Part shown: positions 1 through 12,405 of the stretch, piece after piece | How the letters are laid out: each line of letters starts with the position of its first letter | Position numbering within the stretch: the stretch's first letter is position 1 | Assembly (NCBI GenBank): GCA_035048485.1 | Contig: CM068592.1 | Location: forward strand, 41,200,045 to 41,264,044 | Length of the DNA stretch: 64,000 nucleotides | DNA from: Pteria penguin | Lineage: Eukaryota; Mollusca; Bivalvia; Pterioida; Pteriidae | Direction: 5' to 3' | Position numbers and translations under genes: made by a program | Notes under the pieces: generated by a model | What the model saw: only the letters and a program-made list of their open reading frames with translations | Databases searched by the model: none | What the model was told of the DNA's origin: nothing

Positions 1-1262
1 TCTGATATATAATACAGAGAATTAGCTCTGATATACAGTACAGAGAATGAGCTCTGATATGTAATACAGAGAATGAGCTCTGATGTATAATACAGAGAAT
101 GAGCTCTGATGTATAATACAGAGAATGAGTTCTGATATACAATAGTGAGAATGAGCTCCGATATATAATACAGAGAATGAGGTCTGATATATAATACAGA
201 GAATGAGCTCTGATATATAATACAGAGAATGAGCTCTGATATACAGTACAGAGAATGAGCTCTGATATGTAATACAGAGAATGAGCTCTGATATATAATA
301 CAGAGAATGAGCTCTGATATATAATACAGAGAATGAGCTCTGATATACCGTACATAGAATGAGCTCTGATATGTAATAGAGAGATTGAGCTCTGATATAT
401 AATACAGAGAATGAGCTCTGATATATAATACAGAGAATGAGTTCTGATATATAATACAGATAATGAGTTCTGATATGTAGTACAGAGAATGAACTCTGAT
501 ATATAATACAGAGAATTAGCTCTGATATGAAATACAGAGAATGAGTTCTGATATATAATACAGAGAATGAGCTCTGATATGTAATACAGAGAATGAGCTC
601 TGATATAATACAGAGAATGAGCTCTGATATATAATACAGAGAAGGAGCTGTGATATAATACAGAGGATGAGCTCTGATATATAATACAGAGAATGAGCTC
701 TGATATATAATACAGAGAATGAGCTCTGGTATGTAATACAGAGAATGAGTTCTGATATATAATACAGAGAATGAGATCTGATATATAATACAGAGAATAA
801 GTTCTGATATATAATACAGAGAATGAACTCTGATATATAATATAGAGAATGAGCTCTGATATAATACAGTGAATGAGTTCTGATATATAATACAGCGAAT
901 GAGGTCTGATATATAATACAGAGAATGAGTTGTGATATATAATACAGAGAATGAACTCTGATATATAATATAGAGAATGAGCTCTGATATATAATAAAGA
1001 GAATGAGCTCTGATATATAATACAGAGAATCAGCTCTGATATGTAATACAGAGAATGAGTTCTGATATATAATATAGAGAATGAACTCTGATATATAATA
1101 CAGAGAATGAGCTCTGATATATAATACAGAGAATGAGTTCTGATATATAATACAGAGAATGAGCTCTGATATATAGTACAGAGAATGAGCTCTGATATGA
1201 AACACAAAGAATGAGTTTTGATATACAATACAAAGAATGTGTTCTGATATGTAATACAGAGG
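1..1262. repeat. 26-bp minisatellite, about 48 units, open at the left edge
   Basis: The unit contains CTCTGATATATAATACAGAG plus AATGAG, with a self-complementary CTCTG/CAGAG pair around an AT-rich loop. Variants lose 1-2 bases. Because 26 is not a multiple of 3, long open frames repeat every 78 bases; the 229- and 67-residue frames on the minus strand are artefacts. Confidence 0.95.
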
Positions 1263-1559
1263 AAAACCTACAGTAAAAGTTCCATTGTATATTATAATTC
1301 AGAATCGTTCTTAAATTATTCCCTAAATTTATGCATTCTGAAAAAAGAAATGTTTGAAATTAAAAATCAATCTGTTAAATCTTAGAATATATTCTTGTAT
1401 TGAGATAAATAATGAAGAGATTAAGGATTTGATATTAAAGAAAATTCGAAATGTTCAATTTTTCCGAAGTATAAAACCAAGAAGTACCGAGGGGTAAAAG
1501 CATTTCTACATTGGGAGTCACTGCCGAATTCAAGAAAGATTTTTGAAGAAGTATAAATC

Positions 1560-1790
1560 CCGAAGAGTTCCACTCAATGTCCGGTCTTTTGATTGTGCTG
1601 CTTTTGCGGTGAGTGGTTATTTGGGCGACCGTAAACCGGTTAATCACACCAATTGAGTGACGTTTGGTACTTTAATTGACCGTCGTAAATCGTAATACAG
1701 TCAAAAGGTTTTGTATATTTTCTCTGTGTGTGTGTTTTTTTTTTTGCTATAGCTATGTTTTATGTGCATGCTTTTGATGATTTGTCATAA
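1560..1790 (+). mobile_element. B element 3' end
   Basis: TTTTGATTGTGCTGCTTTTG, GTAAACCGGTTAATCACACC and ATTGACCGTCGTAAATCG, with a decayed terminus around TGATGATTTGTCATA. It abuts an A1 tail pointing the other way. Confidence 0.7.
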
Positions 1791-1795
1791 ATGAA

Positions 1796-2113
1796 GAGAT
1801 GATGGATAAATCCAAAGCACAAGTCCAAAAATCATAAAACCAGAGGTTATACAAAATCAGTGAAAATGAAAAACAAATGGAAATTAACAAAATATGTCTA
1901 CTTGAAGAGCATATGTGAACCCTTGTGATGGAGTGAGATCAGGTGCCCGGGGAGAGTGAGCATCTCCTGTTTGCTAGCAACACCCGTCACATATACCCAG
2001 TAGAAAGAGTCAGATCGTGTAAATTCCATATGTATTTATATATGGAGAAGTCGAAGTAGGTAACCTTCTAGTATAGAAAGTGTCAAATCTGTGTAAAATG
2101 ATCGGAATCGGTC
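1796..2113 (-). mobile_element. 3' tail of an A1 element, with motif A
   Basis: Begins after the RT stop with the shared CTATACTAGAAGGTTACCTA, then ACTCTTTCTACTGGGTATAT, motif A (about 1935-1990) and an end near CCATCATCT. The same tail occurs at 22864-23175, 54695-54985 and 62625-62795. It abuts a B-family 3' end at about 1790. Confidence 0.75.
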
Positions 2114-2668
2114 TCAGTCCAGAATATCATTTAAAAGTCTGGATAACGAGATATCATATGTAGTAATAAGAGTCTCGTAACGACCATAGAATTTCCTCAG
2201 TGACGTTGCTAGTCTAGCACATATATAACCCTGGTTGAGCAGCTTAACTGAAAGTCGCCTAGCCCTCAGAACAAAGTCACTGTAATTTGAACATGCTCTG
2301 GAATAACGTATTAACTGAGATATGAATACGCCGTATGCGGGCGATGATGGAATGTTGCTACTTATGAAAGGAAAGTTTGTGATAGCGAAATCGTCACGTT
2401 TGTCATAGAGTGAGGTGTTCAATTGACCATTAATGTCGAAAGACAACATAATATCTAAATACGAAGTAGAATTACTACTTTCTGTGGTTTCTTTGACATC
2501 AAGTTCACTTGGATAGATGATGCTATGGTAATCCGCGAATGAAGGATTATTAATTGAAAGCAAGTCATCTATATATCTGTAAGTAAAATTGAAGCCAAGA
2601 GCCAATTGTTTTTTTTTCCTTGCGAAAGCAAAGACTGAATGAATTTAGCTTCGAATAAAGCTTGGTTA
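2114..2668 (-). pseudogene. A1 element RT, C-terminal part
   Basis: Open for 163 residues from a TYRYIDDLLSINN active-site motif through LYDKRDDF, SNIPSSPAYGVFISQLIRYS and a final DILD stop. Coding similarity continues about 60 bases further upstream (FIQSLLSQG) in another frame and then stops abruptly, so the copy is 5' truncated. It aligns with the interrupted A1 copy at 21.2-22.9 kb. Confidence 0.8.
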
Positions 2669-2963
2669 GATGCCTTCTGTCTTCTCATAAAGTCCAGTTA
2701 AATCGGTGGTGATACGTACCTTTACTGAAGATCTTAATAATAGATGCCATTCAGTCAAGATAAAAAGAATATAAAATAGATGTATACAATATATTGGTTT
2801 GTTTGTTTGTTTGTTTATTGTCGTTTACATATTGGGGACGCTTGCCTTGAGTCTGGCATCATCATTTTGTATTTCTACCGGAAGCAGTGAGGGATCGTTG
2901 ATGTACAGGCGTATACACAGGACCTCAGGTTGTACTGTTTGTCGTTGTTCCGTGTATAAATAA

Positions 2964-3090
<127 letters not shown>

Positions 3091-3099
3091 CCTATTATC

Positions 3100-3262
3100 G
3101 TGTTTTGTGTGTATATCCTTGGTGATTTGTGTGTATGTCCTTGGTGATTTGTGTCATACAGTTTTGTCAGATGTCTTCAGTTTTCTCTATTGTCATGTAT
3201 TGTGTGTATGTCCTTGGTGATTTGTGCCATACAGCTTTTTCAGAAGTCTTCAGTTTTCTCTT
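3100..3262 (+). mobile_element. Two tandem copies of the B terminus
   Basis: TGTCCTTGGTGATTTGTGTC, then the GTTTTGTCAGATGTCTTCAG terminus, is repeated at about 3128-3188 and 3205-3262. A long TA microsatellite precedes it and a C element follows. Confidence 0.65.
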
Positions 3263-3284
3263 GTCTAATCAGGAAGAGAGAGTT

Positions 3285-3560
3285 AGAGTAAATATAAAAC
3301 ATGTATACCTTCTGATTTTGTGCACCAGATGTGCATTTCGGCAACTTATGTCTCTTCAGTGATGCTCGTGGCCGAGTGGTGGGAATTATCGTATTTATAT
3401 AAATATATGAAGAGGAGTATTAAAACCAAGATGACCGAAAAAGTGAACCAAAGAATCAATCTAAGGACAGAGCTATGCATGAGGGAGATACTCCTTAGTT
3501 TAAAGAGTGATTTGTATAATTACATGACGGAAAATTTTAAGTATATATCTCATGTCAGTA
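3285..3560 (+). mobile_element. C element, long copy
   Basis: AAATATAAAACATGTATACC, then a TGTGCATTTCGGCAACTTAT head, TGTCTCTTCAGTGATGCTCG, AAACCAAGATGACCGAAAAA, and a distal segment AAGGACAGAGCTATGCATGA, GGGAGATACTCCTTAGTTT. No coding capacity. A second partial start (AATATAAAACATATATACC) is at 3667-3690. Confidence 0.65.
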
Positions 3561-4299
3561 CAAAAGCACTGAAATGTAGACCATCAGTACTAAAGCACTG
3601 AAAACTAGACTTATGATGCCCTCGGGAACTATCAGTCCACCAGCAGTGATACCGGCCTAGTGATTATAATAAATATAAAACATATATACCTTCTTATACC
3701 GTCTAAAGGCACGTGATAATAAATAAGAGAATTCCGAACTGACAGTCGGAATAGCACAAAGGCAGACACGTTTGCAGTCCAGCGCAATGGTATCGAACAA
3801 TTTGCCTTTAAAAATAATAGTAGAATTACAAAATGAGCCCAGTAAAAGGAAAGGGTACACTCACAGAGGGATCCTCTTTCTACTATATGTGACAAATAAA
3901 AAAATCATATATACGTATCAAATGAATATTCTAATCTTTACTTGCACATTATATATCATTAGGAATTTTAAATTAACGATACAACAAAATCGAGCTCGCT
4001 TGCTTCGTATATTAGCTCTTTTGTTAAATATAGAAAAAGACAGGACTACATCGGTTAATCATACGTGTGACTTCAATTTTTGACCGGATTGCAAATAGAT
4101 TGGCGATGTCCCACAACATTTCGGTTAAAATGTCTGGTTGAAGCAAAATGTCAGCAACTGAGAGGAGTATAAACATAATACTTTACACATAGGTTTCTTA
4201 TGGCCAGAGGTTTCAAATTATGTCATGACTTTTTACTTAGTGAAAAATAAAAAAAATAAAAAAACCAATTTAACATTTAGCTAATTGGGTTTTATTTAC

Positions 4300-4922
4300 T
4301 TCCATACTAAGGATATAGACTTCATATGTACATGTTCTAATACCTTGTGTAGGGTTACTAACAGATATATTTCGTTACATTTCACTCTGTATTAAGGATA
4401 TAGATCTCACATGTACTGATATTGGTGTAGGGTTACTCATAGGCATACTTCGTTACATGTCACTCTGTATTAGGACATAGATCTCGTATGTACTAATACC
4501 TTGTGTATTGTTACTCAGAGGCACATTACGTTACATTTCATTCTGTATTAAGGACATAAATCTCATATGTACTATTACCTTGTGTAAGGTTACTCTGAGG
4601 CATATTCCGTTACCTTTTACTTTGTATTAAGGACATAAATCTCACATGTACTAATAACATGTGTAGGGCTTCTTAGAGACATATTTCGTTACCTTTCACT
4701 CTGTATCAAGGACATATATCTCACAAGTACTAACATCTTGTGTTGGTTTACTCAGAGGCATATTTCGTGACATGTCACTCTGTATTGAGGCCATTGATCT
4801 CACATGTACTAATACCTTGTGTAGGGTAACTCAGAGGTATATTTCGTTACATTTCACTCTGTATTAAGGACATAGATCTTACATGTACCAATACCCTGTG
4901 TAGAGGTACTCTATTACTTCTT
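4300..4922. repeat. About 8 units of a 79-bp minisatellite
   Basis: Each unit carries CACATGTACTAATACCTTGT, GTAGGGTTACTCAGAGGCAT and TTTCACTCTGTATTAAGGAC. The units are clearly diverged, so this array is older than most here. It runs directly into a B element. Confidence 0.9.
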
Positions 4923-4924
4923 AA

Positions 4925-5142
4925 TTTTTAAGGTGGGCCCGTAAACCGGTTAACCACACCATTTGTTTGGCTTTTGTCAAATTAAATGACCGTCCTAAGT
5001 CGGTATCGTAATTGCACTACAATCAAATATTTTTGTAATGTGTTAAATGTTCTATTATATTATTTATATTCATGTATTGTATAGCTCCATGATGACTTCT
5101 GCCACATAACTGAGCCGGTAACTCCTCTTTTTTCTTTTAAGA
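4925..5142 (+). mobile_element. B element 3' end, variant terminus
   Basis: Carries GTAAACCGGTTAACCACACC and ATTAAATGACCGTCCTAAGT but ends in the alternative terminus GCTCCATGATGACTTCTGCC, then ACTGAGCCGGTAACTCC. The same variant occurs at 17595, 38250 and 38920. Confidence 0.7.
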
Positions 5143-5160
5143 ATACATGCCAATACATAT

Positions 5161-5322
<162 letters not shown>

Positions 5323-5329
5323 TGTACTA

Positions 5330-7150
5330 TATATCCTTACAGACTTGAAAATAGAGACATAACAAAATCCATTTTATGTTATTAGTGGTTAAACATATAA
5401 CTTAATGCATCGTTTTCTACCATGTAGACTTCATTATTTGATAGTAGATTAAAGTTTTTGATACAGGTTATTGCATTAAAACCATTTATATTGCGAAAAC
5501 AGTGGACCGACAGCCGTTAAAGACCCACTATTTCTTCATAAGGCCGTGTTTGCCACGCGTTTTCTGTTATAACATATATAATCGGATTGACCTAAGCTAA
5601 GAGTACGAAGGTAACGATCATAAAGGCTTACCCGCCTTATATCTCAGACTTAAAAGACGATCCCCGATTAGAGAATATTATTTTTAGGGATTGCTGCAAC
5701 ATACCAGAACTTGTTCAACCGATTTCCAAGTTAAAACAAATACATGATGTAAATGATTATGACATGTACATACTCAAGATCTTTGGTCAATATCAAGGCA
5801 AATGTAACTATCGCATTACAAAGTACTGCAGTGCATGAATGTGACAAAATACCACTAAACGTAAAATGACTGACTTCAAATGAAATTATCTAGAATATCA
5901 GAAGAGCTGTAAATGAATATACAATCATGAAAGCCAACGTCTATCAACACGTTATATATGTTATCACTCGATCTCATTTATTGTTTGTTATCGCGGTTCT
6001 AGCAATGGTTGAATACGAGTTACCAGGAAAGTCTTTTGACGATATTGAAACCCTAATCTAGCAGGAAGTCCCACCTTATTACGGCTGAAATATTACACTG
6101 CAATATAGGACATCGATCAATGTCTCGGTGACCCGAGTCAGAAATGAAAAATTGATGTTAAACAATTGATAAGACATGACATGACGTTGCAGAGAGCTTG
6201 CAAGAACTGGTGTAATAAGTATAATGAAATTAATTAATAATACAAGGGATTAACTTAAAACTTTCTGTTTATAACACTTCGCATGTATAATAATGAGAAT
6301 ATGGCATATTCACAGATGTCCTTTTTTCCCATGGAATATGACATTTTGCTAACCCTTCGGTAGTTCTTAACTTTTTTAAAATTTGAATATGAACTTCTTC
6401 GAAGGGCCCATGGCAGTCCCGTTTTATTTCTTTATCGTGGTTTTGGTTTTGTATCGTACAGCCTAGTTAGATGTCGTCTTTCCTCTATCTTAAACATGCA
6501 TTTCAGGGTAGCTCTTTGCTTTTCTCTGTTTTTGCTGAATTTGGATACAAGTGATGGGTTTATGAAGTTTTATTTTATAAAAGGTTTTCTGTTAATGCGT
6601 CAATTTTATTAAAATTCTTAATTGATTGTTTTTGAATTCGTAATTTGCCAATTGTTATTAAGCTATGTTCCATACATCTCTGTAAACATTAGATAAATAA
6701 TATGATACGAGAATTAAGTTATTTGTGTGTAATAGGTTGCCATTGGGAGCATGAGCCTTTGTAAACGAAAACATGCGATTATGTCCCAGATCGTAAATCT
6801 TATTTCAATTAGTTAATGCAAAATGTTACGCTGAAGTTTATGGCATGCATCTTTATATGAAAAGGTAAAACATGGGAAATGCAAGAATAATATATTCTTC
6901 GGCTCGTTTTGAGATCCTTAAAATCATATGTACTAATTTGTAAACGTTATCAATAAATACCGTTTTTACATAAAGGTAAAACAAGAAGAAAGAGGTTTGA
7001 TTTAATTAAATGTCCACACAGAGTAGATAAGAATGAAAACGATCATGTATCTACATGTAAGTAACGAAACATCAGATTATTGAATGATATACACAGTCAC
7101 AAAATATTCGAATTCTTAAGAATTACGTATCCATTTTAAGATTATCACCT
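5330..7150. other. Intergenic, nothing recognised
   Basis: No open frame of note, no RT similarity and no tandem array. AT-rich unique-looking sequence. Confidence 0.5.
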
Positions 7151-7310
7151 AACATCATTTGGCCACGAGCATCACCGAAGAGACATAAGTTGTCTAAATG
7201 CGCATATTGTGCATTAAATTATAAGGTATATATGTTCTGTATTTATATATACACTGGCGTGGTTCTATGGAATAACTCCCTGGATAAACACACATACATT
7301 TATTAGAAAT
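7150..7310 (-). mobile_element. C element head
   Basis: The plus strand shows GGCCACGAGCATCACCGAAG, AGACATAAGTTGTCTAAATG and CGCATATTGTGCATTAAATT, then ATAACTCCCTGGATAAACAC, which recurs near the 28.9-kb copy. Confidence 0.6.
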
Positions 7311-7699
7311 AATTTGTTTTGTTTCACACTACTTAATTGTATGAAACGTGTATGTAAAGCGCTAAATTACCGTAAGTAACATCCAATATACTAGGTCACC
7401 ACAAACCCCTGGAGTCGTATATATAATCAATAAGAATATGGCAAACCTGTAAGAAAGATAAAACTATACGTATATTATGGTCTGTGATTTCGTTTTTCTG
7501 ACCTCTGAACACGATGAGCATATTTATTGCTAGTTGTGTACATTCATATATTCATACAATTAAATTTTTTTTTCTACTTTCATGCCATTAAATTGAATTA
7601 AAAAGTGGGCAAGTAACAGGTACACCAAATTATAACAAGAACAACGCCTAGCGTGGCATAATACGCAAGTCGCTTAGCTTGAAGGGGATCAATTTGAAT

Positions 7700-8035
7700 G
7701 AATAGTTCAAGGGGCATAACTGTGACAGAAACAAAGCAATCATACCAAAATGCGAACTGGCATTGACCCTCAATAATATAAAGTAATATACGAAGTTTTA
7801 ATCCAATACATTTAAAGACTGCAGAAAAAAGTCCGGAAAACTGTAAAATCATTGAAAATGTCTAAATTCAAGGGCCGTAACTGTGGCAAAATCAAAGTAA
7901 TCATAATCAAATGCGAACTGATACTGACCATTGCTGATATTAAGTTATATAAGTTTTAATTCAATATCTTGAAAGACTGCAGAAAAATGTCCGGAAAACA
8001 TGAACCCGGACGGACGGACGGACATGGATGGACGG
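7700..8035. repeat. Two diverged tandem copies of a roughly 163-bp repeat, then a GGAC run
   Basis: Copy 1 at 7705-7845 and copy 2 at 7868-8008 share CAAGGG..GTAACTGTG, AATGCGAACTG, CAATATCTTGAAAGACTGC-like and AGTCCGGAAAA segments. A CGGACGGACGGACGGAC run follows. No gene. Confidence 0.65.
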
Positions 8036-8039
8036 ACAA

Positions 8040-9547
8040 CGACATAACACAATACGTCCCGTCTTATAACGGTCGTATAAAATGACTTGTTTAAGTAAGT
8101 ACGGCAATTGCTGTGATCATCATTTGACAGTTTCGTATTGCACAATTCATATATCTGTTACGTTGAAATGAAATAAATTTTGGGGTTTTTTTTCTAATAG
8201 ATCGTAACTCTCTCAAAATGACCTAACATTGGCATCACTCACTGAATTACGCATATCCCTCTGCCAATCCTCTATCGCCGCCCATAACATTTGAAATATT
8301 TTACAAAATGAGAAGAGAAATTGCGTTACAGATCTTTACTCATTTTCTTTTATCACTGAGTAATAAAACTTATGCATTTATTGAAATCATTCCTTCAACG
8401 TGTTAACGATGCTATAAACATCTATTTATAGTCACTATATCGTCTCCCAGGGACCTCATATTGTATTTTCCGCATGTTCGATATGTATACAGACTAGGAA
8501 CATGCAAATACGTGGGAATGGGATACTACAAAAGTACAAGCTGAATATATGTAAATCATAATGATGAATCATTTAGTTAAATATAACTCCATGTGCCACA
8601 ATCGTTTTAGTTTGAATTTATAATTAATACAGGGAAAAAGTAAGTTTCGATGGGGGAATCAGTTTCTAGTGTTGAACTATAAACTCAATGATAAAGGTAT
8701 GAATTTATTTATTGTGAATATACAGATATTATTTCTTGATGTCATTCTGGACAATTTCACAATGTTAAGCAATGCATAGACATTGATACCTATAGAAATG
8801 ATACTTAACTTTCTACTGCATTCGAATTATTATTAATGTCACGAAGATGTTATTTATTATAAAAAAAAAGATATAAAAGCAAAAACAAACTATAAAAAGG
8901 TGCAGAGACGAAATAGGACGAAACCCTGATTAAAATGTCATGTGATTCAGCATTGCACCGTAGCTAACCTCATTAACTGAGTATAAAACCAGTCAGAATG
9001 CAAGTGGGTTCTAGATTAGAGCCGGGTGTACATAAAAAGTTGTTAGTCCAAGCTTTTGACAGAATTTTGAGTCATTCGTCTCAGAGAACTGTAATAGACG
9101 TCGACGGAATTTAATCCCTTCAACCTTGGACAGTCATGGTGGAGTATAAAACTTTACTCACAAACCAAAACCTCACGGAGGAAACGAATAGAGGAAAACC
9201 GGAACTAGCATGACATTTTCAAGTACATTTAAAATTTCAGGTAATTAATAAAAATAAATTCAAAAACTGAAAAAATTGATAAAGCTTTCAATATTTCATG
9301 GCGCAAAATGAGATAACGGTAGCAATATCGGCAATATAAAAAGAAATGTAGGTTGTGTTATCTCCGACGCCATTAATGGAACATTACATGCACTCCTACA
9401 TACCGAGTTCAGAATGTCTTGAAAACTTTATGATATCAATGGAGTGTTAAGCCATCTCCAGAGGGACTCATTCATAGTATCAAACTTTGATGGTACTACT
9501 ATGGGTTTTCATAGTACGAGATTCTCATCAACGTCCATTAAGAAGTT
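8040..9547. other. Intergenic, nothing recognised
   Basis: No gene, array or known repeat that I can support between the GGAC run and the SINE. Confidence 0.5.
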
Positions 9548-9815
9548 AAGACTTAGTGGAGGAGCTGCTCGGCTCGTGACCTAGAGGTCCCGGGTTCGAT
9601 TCCCGCCCTGGGCACACCGGTATTTTATCTTTCGGATGAGACCGCATAAACCGAGGTCCTTTGTCACGGTAGGCGTGGCTCGTAATAGATCCCTTACTGC
9701 TTCGGGAGGATTCGTTGTAAGTGTACAAAACTCTGTGCAATGCATCAGACAGATGTTGGTATACGTGAAGTAACCATAGAGTGACGTAAAACAATAGCCA
9801 ATCAATCAGTTATCA
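9548..9815 (+). mobile_element. tRNA-derived SINE, most complete copy
   Basis: The left part has a polymerase III B-box, GGTTCGATTCC (9594-9604), about 40 bases after an A-box-like GTGGAGGAGCTGCTC. The body carries TTTCGGATGAGACCGCATAA and AGATCCCTTACTGCTTCGGG. The 3' end is GTGACGTAAAACAATAGCC followed by AATCAATCA. Open frames across it on the minus strand are incidental. No LINE partner is visible in the window. Confidence 0.8.
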
Positions 9816-11030
9816 ACGTCTATTAAAGGTAGTGGTCAAAGTTTGTTCAAAGTTTTCTTTGACATTCCACACTATCATGAAAAATTTGAAATTTTTTAAT
9901 CTGTTAACGGGGCTTAATTTTCATTTTTCGTTCACACGAATATTAGAACACCTATAGCACATGCCGAATAATGTCCGTTTGTTACAATAAATAGTGTCAT
10001 AAAACGTAATCAAGTAGCAATAACATGCCATTAATATGTAACGTGAACAGGCTCTGCATCATTATAGAGCTGTTATATTTCTTGTAGTCATGTACACTTT
10101 CCATTATATAGTCTTTAGACAAGATGAATATCCTGAATAAAACGAGTTCATTCCATTCGTGATCATGTAAAAAGCCCATTTTTTTATTCAAATATATTGT
10201 TAAACACTTCCCTGTATATTGTATTATCCAGTTAATGGGATTAAATACAGTAGCATGATTATTACAAGTTTGTGAAGCATATTTTGTTTTGTGTTTGTGT
10301 AATAGTTGTAACAGACCCAACCCTTGCATTAAGGTATTTTTTACAAAACAATGTCTTCTATGACATGATCTAGGTGTAGCCGTTGTATGGACTTAACCCG
10401 AGTCAATCTAACTCCCGAACGAGCTACATTTATATGTGTCAAGAAAAACAGGAAAATATATGCCCTGTGAACGATGAAATAAATCAATTGTTTGCTAGAT
10501 TTTTTGTGTTTATTCTACTATTATCATTTTTGTGTGATTTGTGTCATATCGCCTTGTCAGATGTCTTTTCTCTTTCTCTTCTAGGGTCCAGTATCAAAGG
10601 CATAAAGAAAAAACAGACAGTAGACATCATGATTTTCTGCCTCACAATCGCCATTGCCGTCCAACATATCGCTACTGATGGTCCATAAGAATTTGAAACG
10701 CAGTCACGTGACCAGATTATAGCTATGTTATTGGATCAAATTAGTAAGGGGCAAAATAATTAAAGTGATAACCTTGATATATGTCAAAAGCAGAGTGGAC
10801 TGACAATGGCCAGCTGACATTAATATTCAATTGATACACGGTCTGCCCTTTTGTTCACTGTAAACGAATTATTGAGTGGGTTTAATTAATAATAAGAATA
10901 TTAATACACCTTATACTTAAGTGTTATTATACCCTTTTTCCTGATGTTATGTGACTGTGACACTTTCTACACAGTGTTTATTCACATTCATGTATATATA
11001 CAGTGCTGAATTATATTGTTTCATCTGTAT
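9816..11030. other. Intergenic, with one short B terminus
   Basis: Apart from the B terminus at 10530-10592 I see only short accidental frames. Confidence 0.45.
10530..10592 (+). mobile_element. B terminus only
   Basis: GTGTGATTTGTGTCATATCG, then CTTGTCAGATGTCTTTTCTC. A minimal 5'-truncated copy. Confidence 0.5.
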
Positions 11031-11034
11031 GTCA

Positions 11035-11128
11035 GGGCATTCGCGGCGGGTGTGGCTAGCAAAACAGGATACGCTCACTCCTCCCGGCACCTGGTCTCAC
11101 CTCTGAATTTCAGGGGTCCGTGAATGTC
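11035..11128 (+). repeat. Motif A, solo copy
   Basis: GGGTGTGGCTAGCAAAACAG, GATACGCTCACTCCTCC, GGCACCTGGTCTCACCTC and CAGGGGTCCGTG. No RT remnant is visible on its 5' side within 300 bases. Confidence 0.7.
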
Positions 11129-11763
11129 CACTGTGGTATATTGTTGTTAGTGCCATAGTCATGTAACACCAGTCATTTTCGTATTCTAGACGCACAGCAT
11201 GTACTTCTTAAATATGGACAAAACGTTTCAAGATGTAGGTGGGTATAGTTTGGTAGCATTATGTATTTAGATATTTTAAATGAATTCTCTACAAGAAAGG
11301 AAAAGGCATTTGGCTTAGACATGTATAACAAACAACAATAAACAAACACTCACACAAATAGATTGTAATTCGAACCTATGGTTGTGAAATTAACACGCAA
11401 TCGTCACAGAATTGGCGTCATTTACAAGGTACTGGACCACCTCCTACTCATCACAAAAGCAGTGCAATCAAAGAACATATGAACTCCCATCCCTTCGGAC
11501 AAAAAGTTTCAACGTGTTACTAAAACTGAGAGGTCATTAACATCGGGATACGAATAGAGGAACATATCTTAAATTCAAAATGTGAACTCAATGAAGAACC
11601 TATGACCAAAGAAGGAGCCGTTGGAAATATTGTTGTGATACAAACACTACGGGCGAGTTGAAGACGGTATGGCATGGTTATGCAAATCTTATCATTTCAT
11701 GTCAACCCATGAACAGTAGTGAAACAAACTGAGTAAGAATTCTCGTTGACTACTTCACACAAT

Positions 11764-11913
<150 letters not shown>

Positions 11914-11939
11914 AAAGTTACTATCACAAAAATATAAAA

Positions 11940-12165
11940 ATCTATGTTTAAAGTTGGCCAGGACGAATAATTAAGGCCACAAACGTTAGTCAATGGTGAA
12001 GTTAACCGGTTTACAGGCGCCCACCTTCCCACTCACTGCAAAAGCATCAGAATCGTAGGAAAACATTTAAAAATTTATAAGTAATCCTTCATATGGAGAA
12101 CAAGGACCAGCAGGTTTCTCAAAACAACAGGTCATAAAATTTTTCACACGAATTGTTTCTAGAAT
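11940..12165 (-). mobile_element. B element 3' end
   Basis: The plus strand shows GTTAACCGGTTTACAGGCGC, CCACTCACTGCAAAAGC and the TTTAAAAATTTATAAGTAAT inner part. The TA array at 11769-11907 sits where the terminus would be. Confidence 0.7.
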
Positions 12166-12314
12166 AATATGCTAGTATCAAAAATATGAAAAGCAACCTT
12201 AAAATCAGTTTAATTGTGCTCTGCCAGTCTGTAAGACTGTTTAGCTAATGTAACTATGGTTATACCGTTATCCCTAAATATGACTACGAGTTTTACCAGC
12301 TTGTATGTTCTTAC

Positions 12315-12405
12315 GGTATCACTGCGGGTGTGACCAGTCAGCAGGGGATGCTTACACCTCCATGACACTTGATCCCATCTCTGGTTCTTCTAGGGGTCCC
12401 TCTTA
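12315..12405 (+). repeat. Motif A, solo diverged copy
   Basis: CACTGCGGGTGTGACCAGTC, AGCAGGGGATGCTTACACC, CACTTGATCCCATCTCTGG and TAGGGGTCCCTC keep the order of the motif. Confidence 0.6.

Noticed and set aside
516..1233. Long minus-strand frames with SELILCIIYQ repeats
   Set aside because: They are translations of the 26-bp minisatellite, without a start context, domain or exon structure.
9594..9604. Possible tRNA gene based on the B-box
   Set aside because: The flanking sequence does not fold as a full tRNA and the body continues into a SINE with copies elsewhere.
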